Below, piece by piece: positions 34,897-45,207 of a DNA stretch of 64,000 bases. The stretch's first letter is position 1. Each line of letters starts with the position of its first letter. This DNA comes from Pyrenochaeta sp. MPI-SDFR-AT-0127. Taxonomy: Eukaryota > Ascomycota > Dothideomycetes > Pleosporales > Cucurbitariaceae. Made by a program: the position numbers and the translations under genes. Below the pieces are notes generated by a model. The model was given only the letters and a program-made list of their open reading frames with translations. It did not search any database and had not been told where the DNA came from. The stretch spans positions 1 through 64,000 of the forward strand of contig JAGTJM010000088.1 in the NCBI GenBank assembly GCA_020747015.1, in the 5' to 3' direction.

Positions 34897-37518
34897 ATGC
34901 CTCGCATCCTTGCGTCTCTCCTTTTCGCCTTGAGCTTGGCTGGTATACAAGCCCAATCCACCACTCCTTTCACTGATGCGGCTACCGGCATCACGTTCCA
35001 GCAGTACTCCACAAATGGCTTTTCCTTTGGCATCGCTCTTCCAGAGGAAGCCGGAACAGATTTCATTGGTCGAATTTCTGCAGAAACAACAGGCTGGGCA
35101 GGTATTACCCTCACTGGTTCCATGAGGAACAGTGTGCTGGCTGTAGCATGGCCAGTTGGAGATAGCGTCATCTCCACGCTGCGTTCGACTACAGGCTATA
35201 GCAACCCGGCTCTGTTGGATGCCGATGCAACCATCAAACCGATATTGACAGGCACCTCTGTCAGTGCTACAGGATTCACCTACACCTTTTTGTGCCAGGG
35301 TTGCATCGTTGCTGGCAAGGCATTCGATGTTGCAGCTGAGTCCGGTGTGCTCGGCTGGGCTCTATCAACGTCGTCTCCTACCACGCCCTCGAGTGCATCA
35401 TCACCTCTCTCATTTCACGATGGTGGTTTTGGCGGCTTCGGTTTCGACCTTGCTGGTGCCAAATCAGCTAACTTTGCCACATGGGCTGCGCTAGCTAGTT
35501 CAGGCAATTCGACAGTCCCGCCTCCGCCATCTGGCGGCGGCAACAACTCAACTACGCCTGTAACGGTCTCAAATTCGACCTATGATTACATCGTAGTTGG
35601 TGGTGGAGCATCCGGTCTTGTGGTGTCCCAGAGACTTGCCGAGACTGGCAAGTCTGTCCTCGTCCTTGAGCGCGGTGGCCCTTCCTTCTACTCATCCGGA
35701 GGTCGTATTCTTGCGCCATGGAACGACACACTTACTGTTTTCGAGGTACCTGGTCTTTTCAACGCTCTACCCAGGTATATAGGCGCAAGCGGATACTGCA
35801 GCGACACACCAGAAGTCGCCGGTTGCATTCTGGGTGGTGGCACAACAGTGAATGGCCTCCAGTTCGTTCGTCCACCTACCTTCGACTTTGACGACAAGTG
35901 GCCTCAAGGCTGGAAGTGGTCTGATATGGAGGCTGCTGCCGCACGCCTATATGAACGTAATCCGGGTGATACAAGCCCCTCTGTTGACGGCAAGTACTAC
36001 GACAATGCTGTGTGGGATGTTATGTCGAAACTCCTCGATAGCGCTGGTTGGAAACACGTCGATACGAACGAACAGCCAGACGAGAAATTTCAGATTTATT
36101 CCTACCCATCCATCAATACCATAAATGGGCTGCGGGCAGGGCCCGTTCGGACGTATTTGCCACTCGCCGCAGGTCTATCGAACTTCGAGCTCCAGCTTCA
36201 CACAAAAGTCATTCGCACCGTGCGAACGAATTCCACGATTGCAGGTGTTGAAGTAGAAAATGCGGAAGGCAAGCGAATAATCATCAACGTTAACCAAGGC
36301 GGCAAAGTCATTCTTGCCGCTGGCGCAATGTCATCTCCACGCCTCCTCTTCAACTCCGGTATTGGACCGACCGACCAGATCAACATCGTCAAGTCCGGAA
36401 ATACCGGTGTCACTCTGCCTCCCGAAAGCGCATGGATCAATCTGCCAGTTGGACATGTCCGCGATCATGCGCTGCTTACGATGAGGTTTAACGTTGCCGG
36501 CAACTTGACCATTATGGCTCCGGAAGAATTTACAAATCCAAGTGACGCCACGAAAGCACTGTACGCTCAGGGCTCAGGCCCGCTTGCGCAATCATTCAAC
36601 CGCGGAATGATGTACAACACTATCACCAACGCTGACGGTCACAAGACTCTGACCCAAACACATTTCTCCTCGTTTGCTAACAACACTGTTACCTTTCTGA
36701 CTGGCATTACACACGGCTCCACATCGACCGGTACGCTGGGCATCACGCCTGATGGGAACGGCGAATGGACTGTCAATCCGTACCTGAATACTGCTTCTGA
36801 TAAGGAAGCATTGGCGAGAGCCATCGATGAAATACTTGCTATTAGTCGTCAAACCAACAGTACAATTTCGTATAGCGGCTCAGCCAATGCGACAGGGGCA
36901 TCCATTATCGCGAGCTCTAATATTCAAGCTGGTGCACATATGACCGGAACGACAATCATGGGTACAGATGATGGTACCAAGGGTGGCTCTAGCGTAGTCG
37001 ACCTGAACTGTAAGGTCTACGGAACGGACAACCTATTCATTGTGGACGCTGGTATGCATCCTGACTTGCCAACGGGTAATACGCAAGCCATCGTTATGGT
37101 AGCTGCTGAGAAGGCAGTTGAGAAAATCATTGCTCTTGGTGATGGGACGGCAAACGAGACTGGGACCAACCCAGTCGAAGGCGCAGTATCAAGTGTCGGT
37201 ACGCTGGAGCCGACTGTTGTCGTGCCCACCAGCAGCGCACAAGCCGTTGTATCTACGTCAGTACAGCCTGTTGTTACCACACCCATAGGCAGTACGCCAG
37301 TCGTTGTGTCGACTCTGAAGCAGTCTACTGTTCCTGTACCTTCCAATGGCGGCCCGGTCAGTGTATCGAAATCGAAGTGGCCAGCTGTTCCCAAGCCTAC
37401 TAGAAGTATACCGATTGTTCCATCGAAATCGAAACGACCTGTTGCATCAGCCACTTCCACGAGTTACAGGGGTCGTCCGGTTCGGGGTGCCGGGAAAGGA
37501 CGATGGGGATGGCAATAG
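34897..37518 (+). CDS. Cellobiose dehydrogenase (AA8 cytochrome - AA3_1 flavin domain)
   Basis: An extracellular flavocytochrome that oxidises cellobiose and passes electrons through its heme b domain to LPMOs. A single exon of 873 residues. The signal peptide MPRILASLLFALSLAGIQAQ is followed by the cytochrome domain; heme ligands are likely Met76 (GSMRNS) and His174 (SFHDGGFGGF). A Pro/Gly/Asn/Thr linker (about 205-225) leads to the GMC flavin domain, with DYIVVGGGASG at 230-240, AGAMSSPRLLFNSGIG, and the likely catalytic His and Asn in GAHMTGT and PTGNTQA. The C-terminal ~130 residues are a Ser/Thr/Val-rich then Lys/Arg-rich tail with no CBM1 cysteines. The absence of introns over 2.6 kb is unusual among its neighbours. 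Confidence 0.93.
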   Translation: MPRILASLLFALSLAGIQAQSTTPFTDAATGITFQQYSTNGFSFGIALPEEAGTDFIGRISAETTGWAGITLTGSMRNSVLAVAWPVGDSVISTLRSTTGYSNPALLDADATIKPILTGTSVSATGFTYTFLCQGCIVAGKAFDVAAESGVLGWALSTSSPTTPSSASSPLSFHDGGFGGFGFDLAGAKSANFATWAALASSGNSTVPPPPSGGGNNSTTPVTVSNSTYDYIVVGGGASGLVVSQRLAETGKSVLVLERGGPSFYSSGGRILAPWNDTLTVFEVPGLFNALPRYIGASGYCSDTPEVAGCILGGGTTVNGLQFVRPPTFDFDDKWPQGWKWSDMEAAAARLYERNPGDTSPSVDGKYYDNAVWDVMSKLLDSAGWKHVDTNEQPDEKFQIYSYPSINTINGLRAGPVRTYLPLAAGLSNFELQLHTKVIRTVRTNSTIAGVEVENAEGKRIIINVNQGGKVILAAGAMSSPRLLFNSGIGPTDQINIVKSGNTGVTLPPESAWINLPVGHVRDHALLTMRFNVAGNLTIMAPEEFTNPSDATKALYAQGSGPLAQSFNRGMMYNTITNADGHKTLTQTHFSSFANNTVTFLTGITHGSTSTGTLGITPDGNGEWTVNPYLNTASDKEALARAIDEILAISRQTNSTISYSGSANATGASIIASSNIQAGAHMTGTTIMGTDDGTKGGSSVVDLNCKVYGTDNLFIVDAGMHPDLPTGNTQAIVMVAAEKAVEKIIALGDGTANETGTNPVEGAVSSVGTLEPTVVVPTSSAQAVVSTSVQPVVTTPIGSTPVVVSTLKQSTVPVPSNGGPVSVSKSKWPAVPKPTRSIPIVPSKSKRPVASATSTSYRGRPVRGAGKGRWGWQ

Positions 37519-37808
37519 ATGATGTGTTGTTCCCTATATCGTATGACGGGCATTTGAATAAATCCTTCTTTTCTTGTATATAGCCTCTTAGCGAGATCCA
37601 GAGTATACTTCAATTCAAACATATATTTGCAACACTTCAATAGCTTACATATTCGAATCAAAGGAGCGTTTGAGGCTCTAAGCTTTTGTTTTGGAAAAGA
37701 ATTGTAAGCACATATATCAAACAATGGACTGTCCAATCCACTTGTGATTAAAAGGGTAATATTGAGGGCTTTCTGATACATAGGAGACGTAAGTATCCCT
37801 AAAAAGGG

Positions 37809-39800
37809 TTAGACCCGAACAAATATTGGCATCTGCTCCAATGGACACTCGATCTCAATGGTTGCTCCGCCTTCCCAGATTGACTCTCCCCAGAACCATT
37901 TCCACATGACTGTACCACGGCTTTTCGGTAGATAGACACTCATCACCGTTTGTTTCTCCTGGAGAACAGGACTACACATATACTTGTCACCGTACATGTA
38001 CTGCCCTTCAATTTCCCAGCACATTGGATCCTCGGGGAACTCATAGAACAGCGTCCGCATTATCGGCGAACCGTTCTCATGGGCGTCTCTCATCAACTTG
38101 CGGGTATAATCACGCATCGTTTCACGGATGTTCAGATACGTTTTGCAGATCTCGTACACTTCCGGTCCATAGGACCAGACTTCATTGTCTGCACCGCTGC
38201 GACATGACGCTCCACCTGTAGTTCCATGCTGGGCTTGTCGCGGCTCGCGATCACCGTGGAGACGCATAACAGGACAAAAGGTAGCCCATTGGAACCAACG
38301 CACAAATAATTCACGAAACTTGGAATCATTCGGGTCACCACCATGAAAGCCGCCAATGTCTGTAGTCCACCATGGCAGCCCAGACATGCCCATATTTAGC
38401 CCAGCAGCTAATTGGTCGCGAAAACTGGACCACGAAGATGCAATATCACCGCTCCAAACTAGTGCACCATACTTCTGGCTACCAGCCCAGGCGCAGCGGA
38501 CGAGGTTGACAATATTTTGCTGGCCTTCGGCTGTCATCCCTTCATAGAAGGTTCGTGCGTACTCCAAGGGATAAAGGTTACCAATGGAAGCATTTGATCC
38601 TAGGTGATATCTGTAGTTGTCGAAGTCATAAACCTGATATTCAGGCTCAGCCTCGTCGAGCCAAAACACCTTGATACCTTTAGAATAGTAATTTTGTCTC
38701 ACTTTGTTCCACACATATGCTCGCGCGGATGGATTCGTAGGGTCAAAGTGGACAGTATTCCCTTGAAACGTCATGGCAATACGAACGCCACGTTCAGTAC
38801 GTATCAGGTAACCTCTTTCGCGCATTTCTTCAAAATTCTCAGACCTCTCATCTACTGTTGGCCAGATGGACACCATAAGTTCGATACCTAGGCCCTGTAG
38901 TTCCTGGAACATGATATCTGGATCCGGCCAGTAGGTCTTGTCGAATTTCCATTCACCTTGTAATGGCCAATGGAAGAAATCAATGACGATCAGATCGATA
39001 GGTAACTTTCGACGCTTGTATTCTCTTGCAATCTTCAGTAGCTCTTCTTGCGTCTGATAGCGTAATTTGCATTGCCAGAATCCTAGCCCATATTCGGGCA
39101 TCATGGGCACCTTACCCGTGACATTAGCGTAGGCCTCCACAATTTGTGCGGGTGCATCGCCAGCTACTACCCAGTAATCCATGGCTTTGGTCGAGCGTGC
39201 TTCGAAGCTCATTATGTTCTTTCCGAATATTGCGTTACCAATTGATGGGTTATTCCACAAAAGACCGTAGCCACGTGATGAAACGGCAAACGGCACGCTG
39301 GCTTGCGAGTTCCGATGCGCTAGCTCTAGTTGTGTGCCTTTGATGTTAAGGTATGGTTGCTGATACTGTCCCATACCAAAGATCTTCTCTTTGGGATCCA
39401 GGCTTTCAAAGCGAACAGTGAGGTGGTAATCGCCGCCGATGTTAGGCTTGAACTCGCGAGCCTCTACCTCGAGGGCGCTGCACTTTGGATCTGTAATATC
39501 CCTTCGATTACGTGCATATTCCTCGAGTAGTACCTTGCCGTTGCTATTGCTGATGGTGAGCTTTCCGCGATTTGTGATTGTACCCCTGATGCGGCCATTG
39601 ACAAGCGTGGCAGAATTTTCCGAGACGTTGATGAGTGGCTTGGTGGTAACTTGCGGAGGATCTAGCAAAGCCCATCTTTCGACTGGCATAGAAGACGTCT
39701 TTGTGGCGCGTACTCGAAGCGCATCGGGACCCCAGGGTTCAACCCATACATGTTCTGCATCGTACGTGAAGATGATGCGTCCGTTCTCGCTCGTTAGCAT
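37809..39800 (-). CDS. GH31 alpha-glycosidase, alpha-xylosidase type
   Basis: A single exon of 663 residues with no signal peptide (MLTSENGRIIF), so probably intracellular. The GH31 barrel is complete: nucleophile Asp382 in KVFWLDEAEPEY, acid/base Asp452 in WSGDIASSW, and the PWWTTDIGGF block. The flanking residues resemble bacterial YicI-like and fungal alpha-xylosidases more than starch alpha-glucosidases, suggesting removal of xylose from imported xyloglucan oligosaccharides; this specificity is inferred. It is convergent with CDH (290 bp between stops). A short 3' tail suggests the usual C-terminal beta domain is compact. Confidence 0.88.
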   Translation of the reverse strand: MLTSENGRIIFTYDAEHVWVEPWGPDALRVRATKTSSMPVERWALLDPPQVTTKPLINVSENSATLVNGRIRGTITNRGKLTISNSNGKVLLEEYARNRRDITDPKCSALEVEAREFKPNIGGDYHLTVRFESLDPKEKIFGMGQYQQPYLNIKGTQLELAHRNSQASVPFAVSSRGYGLLWNNPSIGNAIFGKNIMSFEARSTKAMDYWVVAGDAPAQIVEAYANVTGKVPMMPEYGLGFWQCKLRYQTQEELLKIAREYKRRKLPIDLIVIDFFHWPLQGEWKFDKTYWPDPDIMFQELQGLGIELMVSIWPTVDERSENFEEMRERGYLIRTERGVRIAMTFQGNTVHFDPTNPSARAYVWNKVRQNYYSKGIKVFWLDEAEPEYQVYDFDNYRYHLGSNASIGNLYPLEYARTFYEGMTAEGQQNIVNLVRCAWAGSQKYGALVWSGDIASSWSSFRDQLAAGLNMGMSGLPWWTTDIGGFHGGDPNDSKFRELFVRWFQWATFCPVMRLHGDREPRQAQHGTTGGASCRSGADNEVWSYGPEVYEICKTYLNIRETMRDYTRKLMRDAHENGSPIMRTLFYEFPEDPMCWEIEGQYMYGDKYMCSPVLQEKQTVMSVYLPKSRGTVMWKWFWGESIWEGGATIEIECPLEQMPIFVRV

Positions 39801-41042
39801 GATGCGTCAGGTCTATTGGTCTGAGGCAGGAAGAGGTATAACGAGTAGAAGTATTCATTAGGGGGGGCGCGTCAAGTAGCCTGGTGTAAACACGCCGGGT
39901 TATTGATGCTCCGCCGTGCAGGTGCGGGGTTGGGCCATCAGGGCAGACTGATTTGGCCTGCTTTCGGAACATGACCGCTGCCTCTGTCTCTGCAATGCAA
40001 GAAGGCCGCGCAACATGGAAATAGGGTAGAGAGTGGTGTGCGCAGTGTTCTGGATTGCGTAGGAAGAGCACGGTCTAGGATTGCAGGAAGAAGCTCCTGA
40101 AGTCGACTTGGCGCTGTCTTGGCACGGGTCCCTACAGCCAGGCGTCGCAAAGCCTCCGCCCACCAACCTCACAATCTGACTTCACCTCACCCATCGTTCA
40201 GGATCACACAGGTTCCTGAATTTCGATTCGGATGCGCCGTTGTTTCGCAGTGGTGATCGACGCTGATTGCGCTTCCTCGGAGCGGGCGTTCGGAAGATCT
40301 GCTAACGCCCGAACAGGCAGCTGGACGATCCGCCCAGTCCTGCCCTCATCGACTGCAGCCAGTGGTGCACCCGCACTCCTGCAGATTGTTACGACGGGTG
40401 CAGTTTTGCCCGCGAGCAAAACACGAGCCTTCCTCGATGTGGTTCGAATGGACACGGGTACCTGCAGGCACTACCTTCGTTGACGCCTGCGCGAAAAGTA
40501 GCTTTATCAGTTTCTAGCCGCAATGTCATCTCTCACCTTCTCAAGGGGTATGTCGTATCCAATACAGCCTGCAGATGTACTTGCTCGTCCCATGATTGTG
40601 GGTTCAGTATCTGATTTCCCGGTCGCAGAGGCTTTATCCGGAAGGTCCAGGATCCTCACGCCGGCATCGACACTGCACGATATAGTGCCCAGACAGAGTA
40701 GAGCCGGGATTAGAGATATGGGCCTGCCTATTCTACCAAGTCGCCAAGCCTTCATCTGAGTAAGTTCTACACCGCGTGAGAGTCTACAACGAGGCCCTTT
40801 CCAGGAGAGGCAGCCCGCGAGGCGCTAAACGGGCGCGTGAGCGGTTCGTCGAGTTTGCAATACCCGTGTTGCTTGCTATCGCTCAATAGGTCCGATGGGG
40901 ATAGGGGCCAAAATTGAGATGCAGACGGCTCCAAATTGATGGTGGCGAGAGAATGACTTTGTATATAACCTGAGAAGACAACCATGAGTTTGGCATCTGT
41001 GTGTGTCTCTCACTGACTTTGTTCTCTACACTCGTTTACAAT
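39801..41042. other. Divergent promoter region (GH31 / M36)
   Basis: No gene recognised. Small open frames on opposite strands at 40204-40755 mirror one another. A clear TATA box for the M36 gene lies near the right end. Confidence 0.55.
40962..40968 (+). promoter_or_regulatory. TATA box of the M36 peptidase gene
   Basis: tatataa is an exact TATA-box match about 75 bp upstream of the ATG at 41043, in the usual range for a fungal core promoter. Confidence 0.6.
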
Positions 41043-43160
41043 ATGCGGTCTTTCTTTCTAACTTCAGTCGTCTCTTTGGCTGCCATCAAAAGCGCCTATG
41101 CTCATCCCAGCCCTCATGGCTCCCACAAACTCAGTCGACGAGCCGTCGACCTCGATTCTTTCCGTGTAAAACTTGCTACAGTGTACAAGAATGCGACGGA
41201 AGTAGAAGCAGATCCTTCTATTCCTTCGCTGGCCAGGCGTGCAAGCGCTCAAGATGTTGCAACAGAGCTCGTGCAGAAGACCATGCCTGATGCAACCTTC
41301 CGCCTCCAGAATGATCACTATGTCGGAACCAATGGGGTAGCGCATTTCTACTTCAAGCAGACTGCCAATGGTCTGGATATCGATACGGCAGACTTTAATG
41401 TCAACGTAAGTCTCATGGTTCATCCGCTCACTGTGTGCTCGACTCGAGGAATTGGGTTTGTGCACGAGTGTTTACATAAAAGGATTGTCAATTAATGATA
41501 CACAGATTGGCCGTGATGGAACTATCTTCTCATTTGGCAATTCATTTTTTAAGGGCGCCGTCCCTGCACCACCAAGCTTGAACAAGCGAGACGCCATCGA
41601 GCCAGTCAACGCACTCAAGTCGGCAGTGGATGCTCTGCAACTTCCCGTGTCAGCTGAATCTGCCACCGCTGTTCCAAAGGACGAGCCAGACACTTTTGCT
41701 ATCAAGCAAACAAGTGGAACTGTGTCCGAACCAGAAGCGCGACTTGTTTACGTTCAAACCGCCGATGGTAGCTTGAAGTTGGCTTGGCGTATCGAGACCG
41801 ATATATTGAGCAACTGGCTCTTGACTTATGTCGACGCAGAGAATGGGTCTGAAATTCATGCTGTTGTTGACTACTCTGCCGACGCAAGCTACCAGGTCTA
41901 GTAGGTACAAACCAGGGCAATTGTATAGAGTGAGACTGATTGTTCTAATTAGTCCCTGGGGCATCAACGACCCAAGTGAAGGACAACGAATTATAGTATC
42001 AGACCCCTTCGACAGCCAGGCCAGTGAATTCGGATGGCACAGCACCCAGCAGCAATTCTTCAAGACCACCCGTGGAAATAACGCCGTCGCACATACCAAC
42101 TGGGGGAATAAATCAGGTGACTTCCTTAGCTTGCCTCGCCCAGTCAGCGAGAATCTGAAGTTTCACTACCCTTACTCACTCAATGAGACCAATTACGAAG
42201 TCTACGCGAATGCATCCATTACTCAGCTGTTCTACACATCAAACGTCTACCACGATCTTCTGCACACTCTGGGGTTCAACGAAGCCGCTGGCAATTTTGA
42301 AATCAACAACAACGGCCAAGGAGGGATTGGCAACGATTTTGTATATCTCAATACCCAGGATGGTGCTGGAAAAAACAACGCAAACTTTGCCACACCTCCA
42401 GATGGTCAGGCTGCCCGAATGAGAATGTATATCTGGAACAGCACTCTGCCGTTCCGAGACAGCTCATTTGATGCCGGTGTCGTCATCCATGAGTACACGC
42501 ACGGTCAGTCTATCAGTTCTTTATTCTACTTCATTGCTCACTCAAACAGGACTATCCAATCGCCTGACCGGCGGACCCCGGAACTCGGGCTGCCTCAACA
42601 TGCTGGAGTCTGGTGGCATGGGCGAAGGCTGGAGCGACTTCTACGCCACGGCTATCCGCCTCAAGCCTTCTGACACTCGCTCCACCGACTATACTATGGG
42701 AGATTGGATCAGCGGCCGCCCAGGGGGTATTAGGAACTTTCCATATTCCACTGATGTGACCCTCAATCCCCAAACCTACAGTGACGCCGACCAATACATA
42801 CGCGTCCACCCCATCGGTGCCATCTGGGCATCTATGCTGTACGAGGTGCTCTGGAACTTGATCGACAAGCATGGCAAGAACGACCGTGGGACTCCTGAGT
42901 TTGATAACAACGGCGTGCCAACGGATGGTAAATATCTCGCCATGAAGCTCGTGCTAGACGGTATGGCGCTGCAGCCGTGCAATCCCACTTTCGTGTTAGC
43001 CCGTGATGCGATTATTGATGCTGATAAGGCGCTCACGGGTGGCGAGAATGCTTGCGAGATTTGGTCCGGCTTTGCAAAGAGAGGTTTGGGCCAGTTGGCG
43101 AGGTATAGTGCGACGAGGCGCACAGACAGCTTTTTGATTCCCGAGGGAGTTTGCTCGTGA
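41043..43160 (+). CDS. Fungalysin, secreted M36 zinc metallopeptidase
   Basis: An extracellular elastinolytic peptidase made as a prepropeptide. Four exons, 41043-41405, 41506-41900, 41953-42503 and 42550-43160, join in frame to 639 residues, the usual family length. A signal peptide (MRSFFLTSVVSLAAIKSAYA) precedes a propeptide of the fungalysin/thermolysin type. The mature enzyme starts near YPWGINDPSEGQR (after intron 2). The zinc site HEYTHG is at 432-437, cut by intron 3 within the Gly codon, and the third ligand is Glu462 in GMGEGWSDF. Late blocks IWASMLYEVLWNLI and ALQPCNPTFVLARDAI are typical. Fungalysins can also process plant chitinases, so a role in plant contact is possible but not shown. 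Confidence 0.94.
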
Positions 43161-43962
43161 GGTTCCAGACAATGAGGTGGAACTATGAGCGCATCACAAA
43201 GGTGAACATGTATCATCAGTATGCCCCACCACAAGACGATGATCAGATGTCATGAGGTGTATTTTTAATCTTAATATCGCACTGTTCGATTTCCGCGCCC
43301 GTTTGCTCTCGTTTCCTTTTGTGTCATTTTATGAACCTTCCGCGTACATATTTATAACCCGAATTAGCCAAGCTCGGGTCCACCAAGCGTTCCAGCTGTC
43401 TGGTATCAATACTGTGCGACACGCTATGGGCATTGTAATCGCATCCTTAAAAATCCCAAGGGTACGGATGTGGGGCTGGTCCGCATCAAGCGATTTTACA
43501 GCAATTGCATCACGAACTTGCAAATGAAAGGTTCGGAGTCCGAAAGTGAATAACAATTGCCTAAGGCCTTCGGTCTTCCCAGAAGGCAACCACAAAGACT
43601 CATGGGCATTTGGAACGACGCAGCTAAGACGGCCAGGGTATGTCTAGTGGCTGCAGTAAGCGTAGCATGTAGAATGTTTCGCTATCAAACCCTGGAACAA
43701 GCATATTGTGTCGTCTCGTGGCATGCACATGGAAACTACTAAATTGTGCACGTATTCTCAAATGTCCTTTCCAAGTCCCGATTGAGTACGGTTGGCGGCA
43801 AGGCTGACTCCATATATTGAACAGCAGATTGATGCAATGTCAATTGGAATACGAATTCTGATGTATCAAGATCGCCGGGAGAGTAGATATGGAAATGGTA
43901 ATATGATGGTCCACATGCCGTAAACGAACGCTCAATGCTAGCTAACATGATCCTTTGTAAGT
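43161..43962. other. Convergent intergenic region
   Basis: 3' flanks of the M36 gene (plus) and the KDEL-receptor-like gene (minus). T-rich after 43255. No gene recognised. Confidence 0.55.
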
Positions 43963-45207
43963 TTATTTCAATGTCTTGGCTGTTCCATCGTGTTCACTTG
44001 CGTCCTCATCAAGATCGTCATCCCATTCGTCTCTCCGTACGCCACTGTCATGTCCGGCCCCGGAACTACCAGCAATGGCCGGCGGCAGTGCATCATCGTC
44101 GCTTTCATCCTCGAACGCTGCTGGGTCCGCTAAGGGCTGCGACTCAGGGTTCAGGCCTCCACTAGTAGGACCTTTCCTCTTGGGAGCCCCATCTACACCT
44201 TCATCTGCAGAAACGCTTATACCACGGCGGCCCCACTTGTTCTTCGGTTGAACAGTGTTATCATGTTGTCCAGAAGTAGACTCTTCATCAAAGTCAAAAT
44301 CTACACTCTTTCTGCCCACAAAGCGACCAACAAGCCATCCACGGCCCAAATCGTCCGAGTCCACGACACCACCGCGCCGTAACTTGACGCGCTGGCGAGT
44401 CCAGTATACCCATGCGAAGTCTATCATCAGCGCTGTTTGAATCGAGCCCCAGACCCAACTCGTTGGGTCACGATAGCCCTTCTCATTTGCACCACGCACT
44501 ACCCAGTTCAGGACGTACATGAAGCGATATGTACCGAGCGTAACAAGGTAGAAGGTATCGATGACGGTGGGGACGGTGGTTTGGCGGAGGAGAAGCAGTT
44601 GTGGAATCACGCAGACAGATTCGAGGATCTCGGAGAAGACCCATAGCATCTAGAGTGATTGTTAGCCCAGCTTCTTGCGTAGCGGTTATACGCCGTGCGA
44701 CGCTGATTTACCTTTAGAAAAGTGTTGTGTCCAATGACCCAATTTTTGAAGATGAGATACCAGAAAGGCGCCACCACCACGCTGCCGAGAAGGCAATACA
44801 TGCCGAACTTCCATGCCTTCTCCCGTTCTCTTGTACGAGCATATACGCTTGTCATCAGAAAGATGATGTAAAGTGACGAAAGGGTGTAAAATATCTGGCA
44901 ACTGATCAGCCCTAAACCCCAATAACTGGACTAAGCTCTCCGGACCTTGAGGGTGAAGTTCCACGTATGCCAGCCATCTTTTGTTGCCGAGGACGTGAAT
45001 ATATCAAGATAGCGCGTGCCGAAGACAAGCGCGTAAAGAACTTGGGTTATGAGAGAGACACCTATACGCGCGTAAGCCAAAACTCCAGCTCGGCAACGTG
45101 GCCAGCTCACCCTCAGCGCTGCTGTTAGAATGAATAGCCCATATCAGGATGAGCTTTGAAGACGTATGCGAGACATCGCCCAGGATGTGGAAAAGATTAA
45201 ACTTCAT
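43963..45207 (-). CDS. KDEL-receptor (Erd2)-like membrane protein with long acidic tail
   Basis: Erd2 receptors return HDEL/KDEL proteins from Golgi to ER. Four exons, 45207-45111, 45061-44946, 44894-44712 and 44649-43963, join in frame to 360 residues. The start MKFNLFHILGDVSHTSSKLI matches the Erd2 N-terminus (ILGD.SH). The blocks FGTRYLDIFT, FWYLIFKNW, EILESVCVIPQLLLL, TVIDTFYLV and GTYRFMYVLNW follow in family order, giving seven membrane segments. Beyond them is a hydrophilic tail of about 140 residues with many Asp, Glu and Ser, whereas classic Erd2 ends near residue 215. It is probably the long Erd2 paralogue of filamentous fungi rather than the housekeeping receptor. Intron 2 uses a weak donor, gtccgg. 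Confidence 0.88.

Noticed and set aside
23900..43160. Secondary-metabolite gene cluster
   Set aside because: No polyketide synthase, peptide synthetase or terpene cyclase is present; the genes are degradative enzymes.
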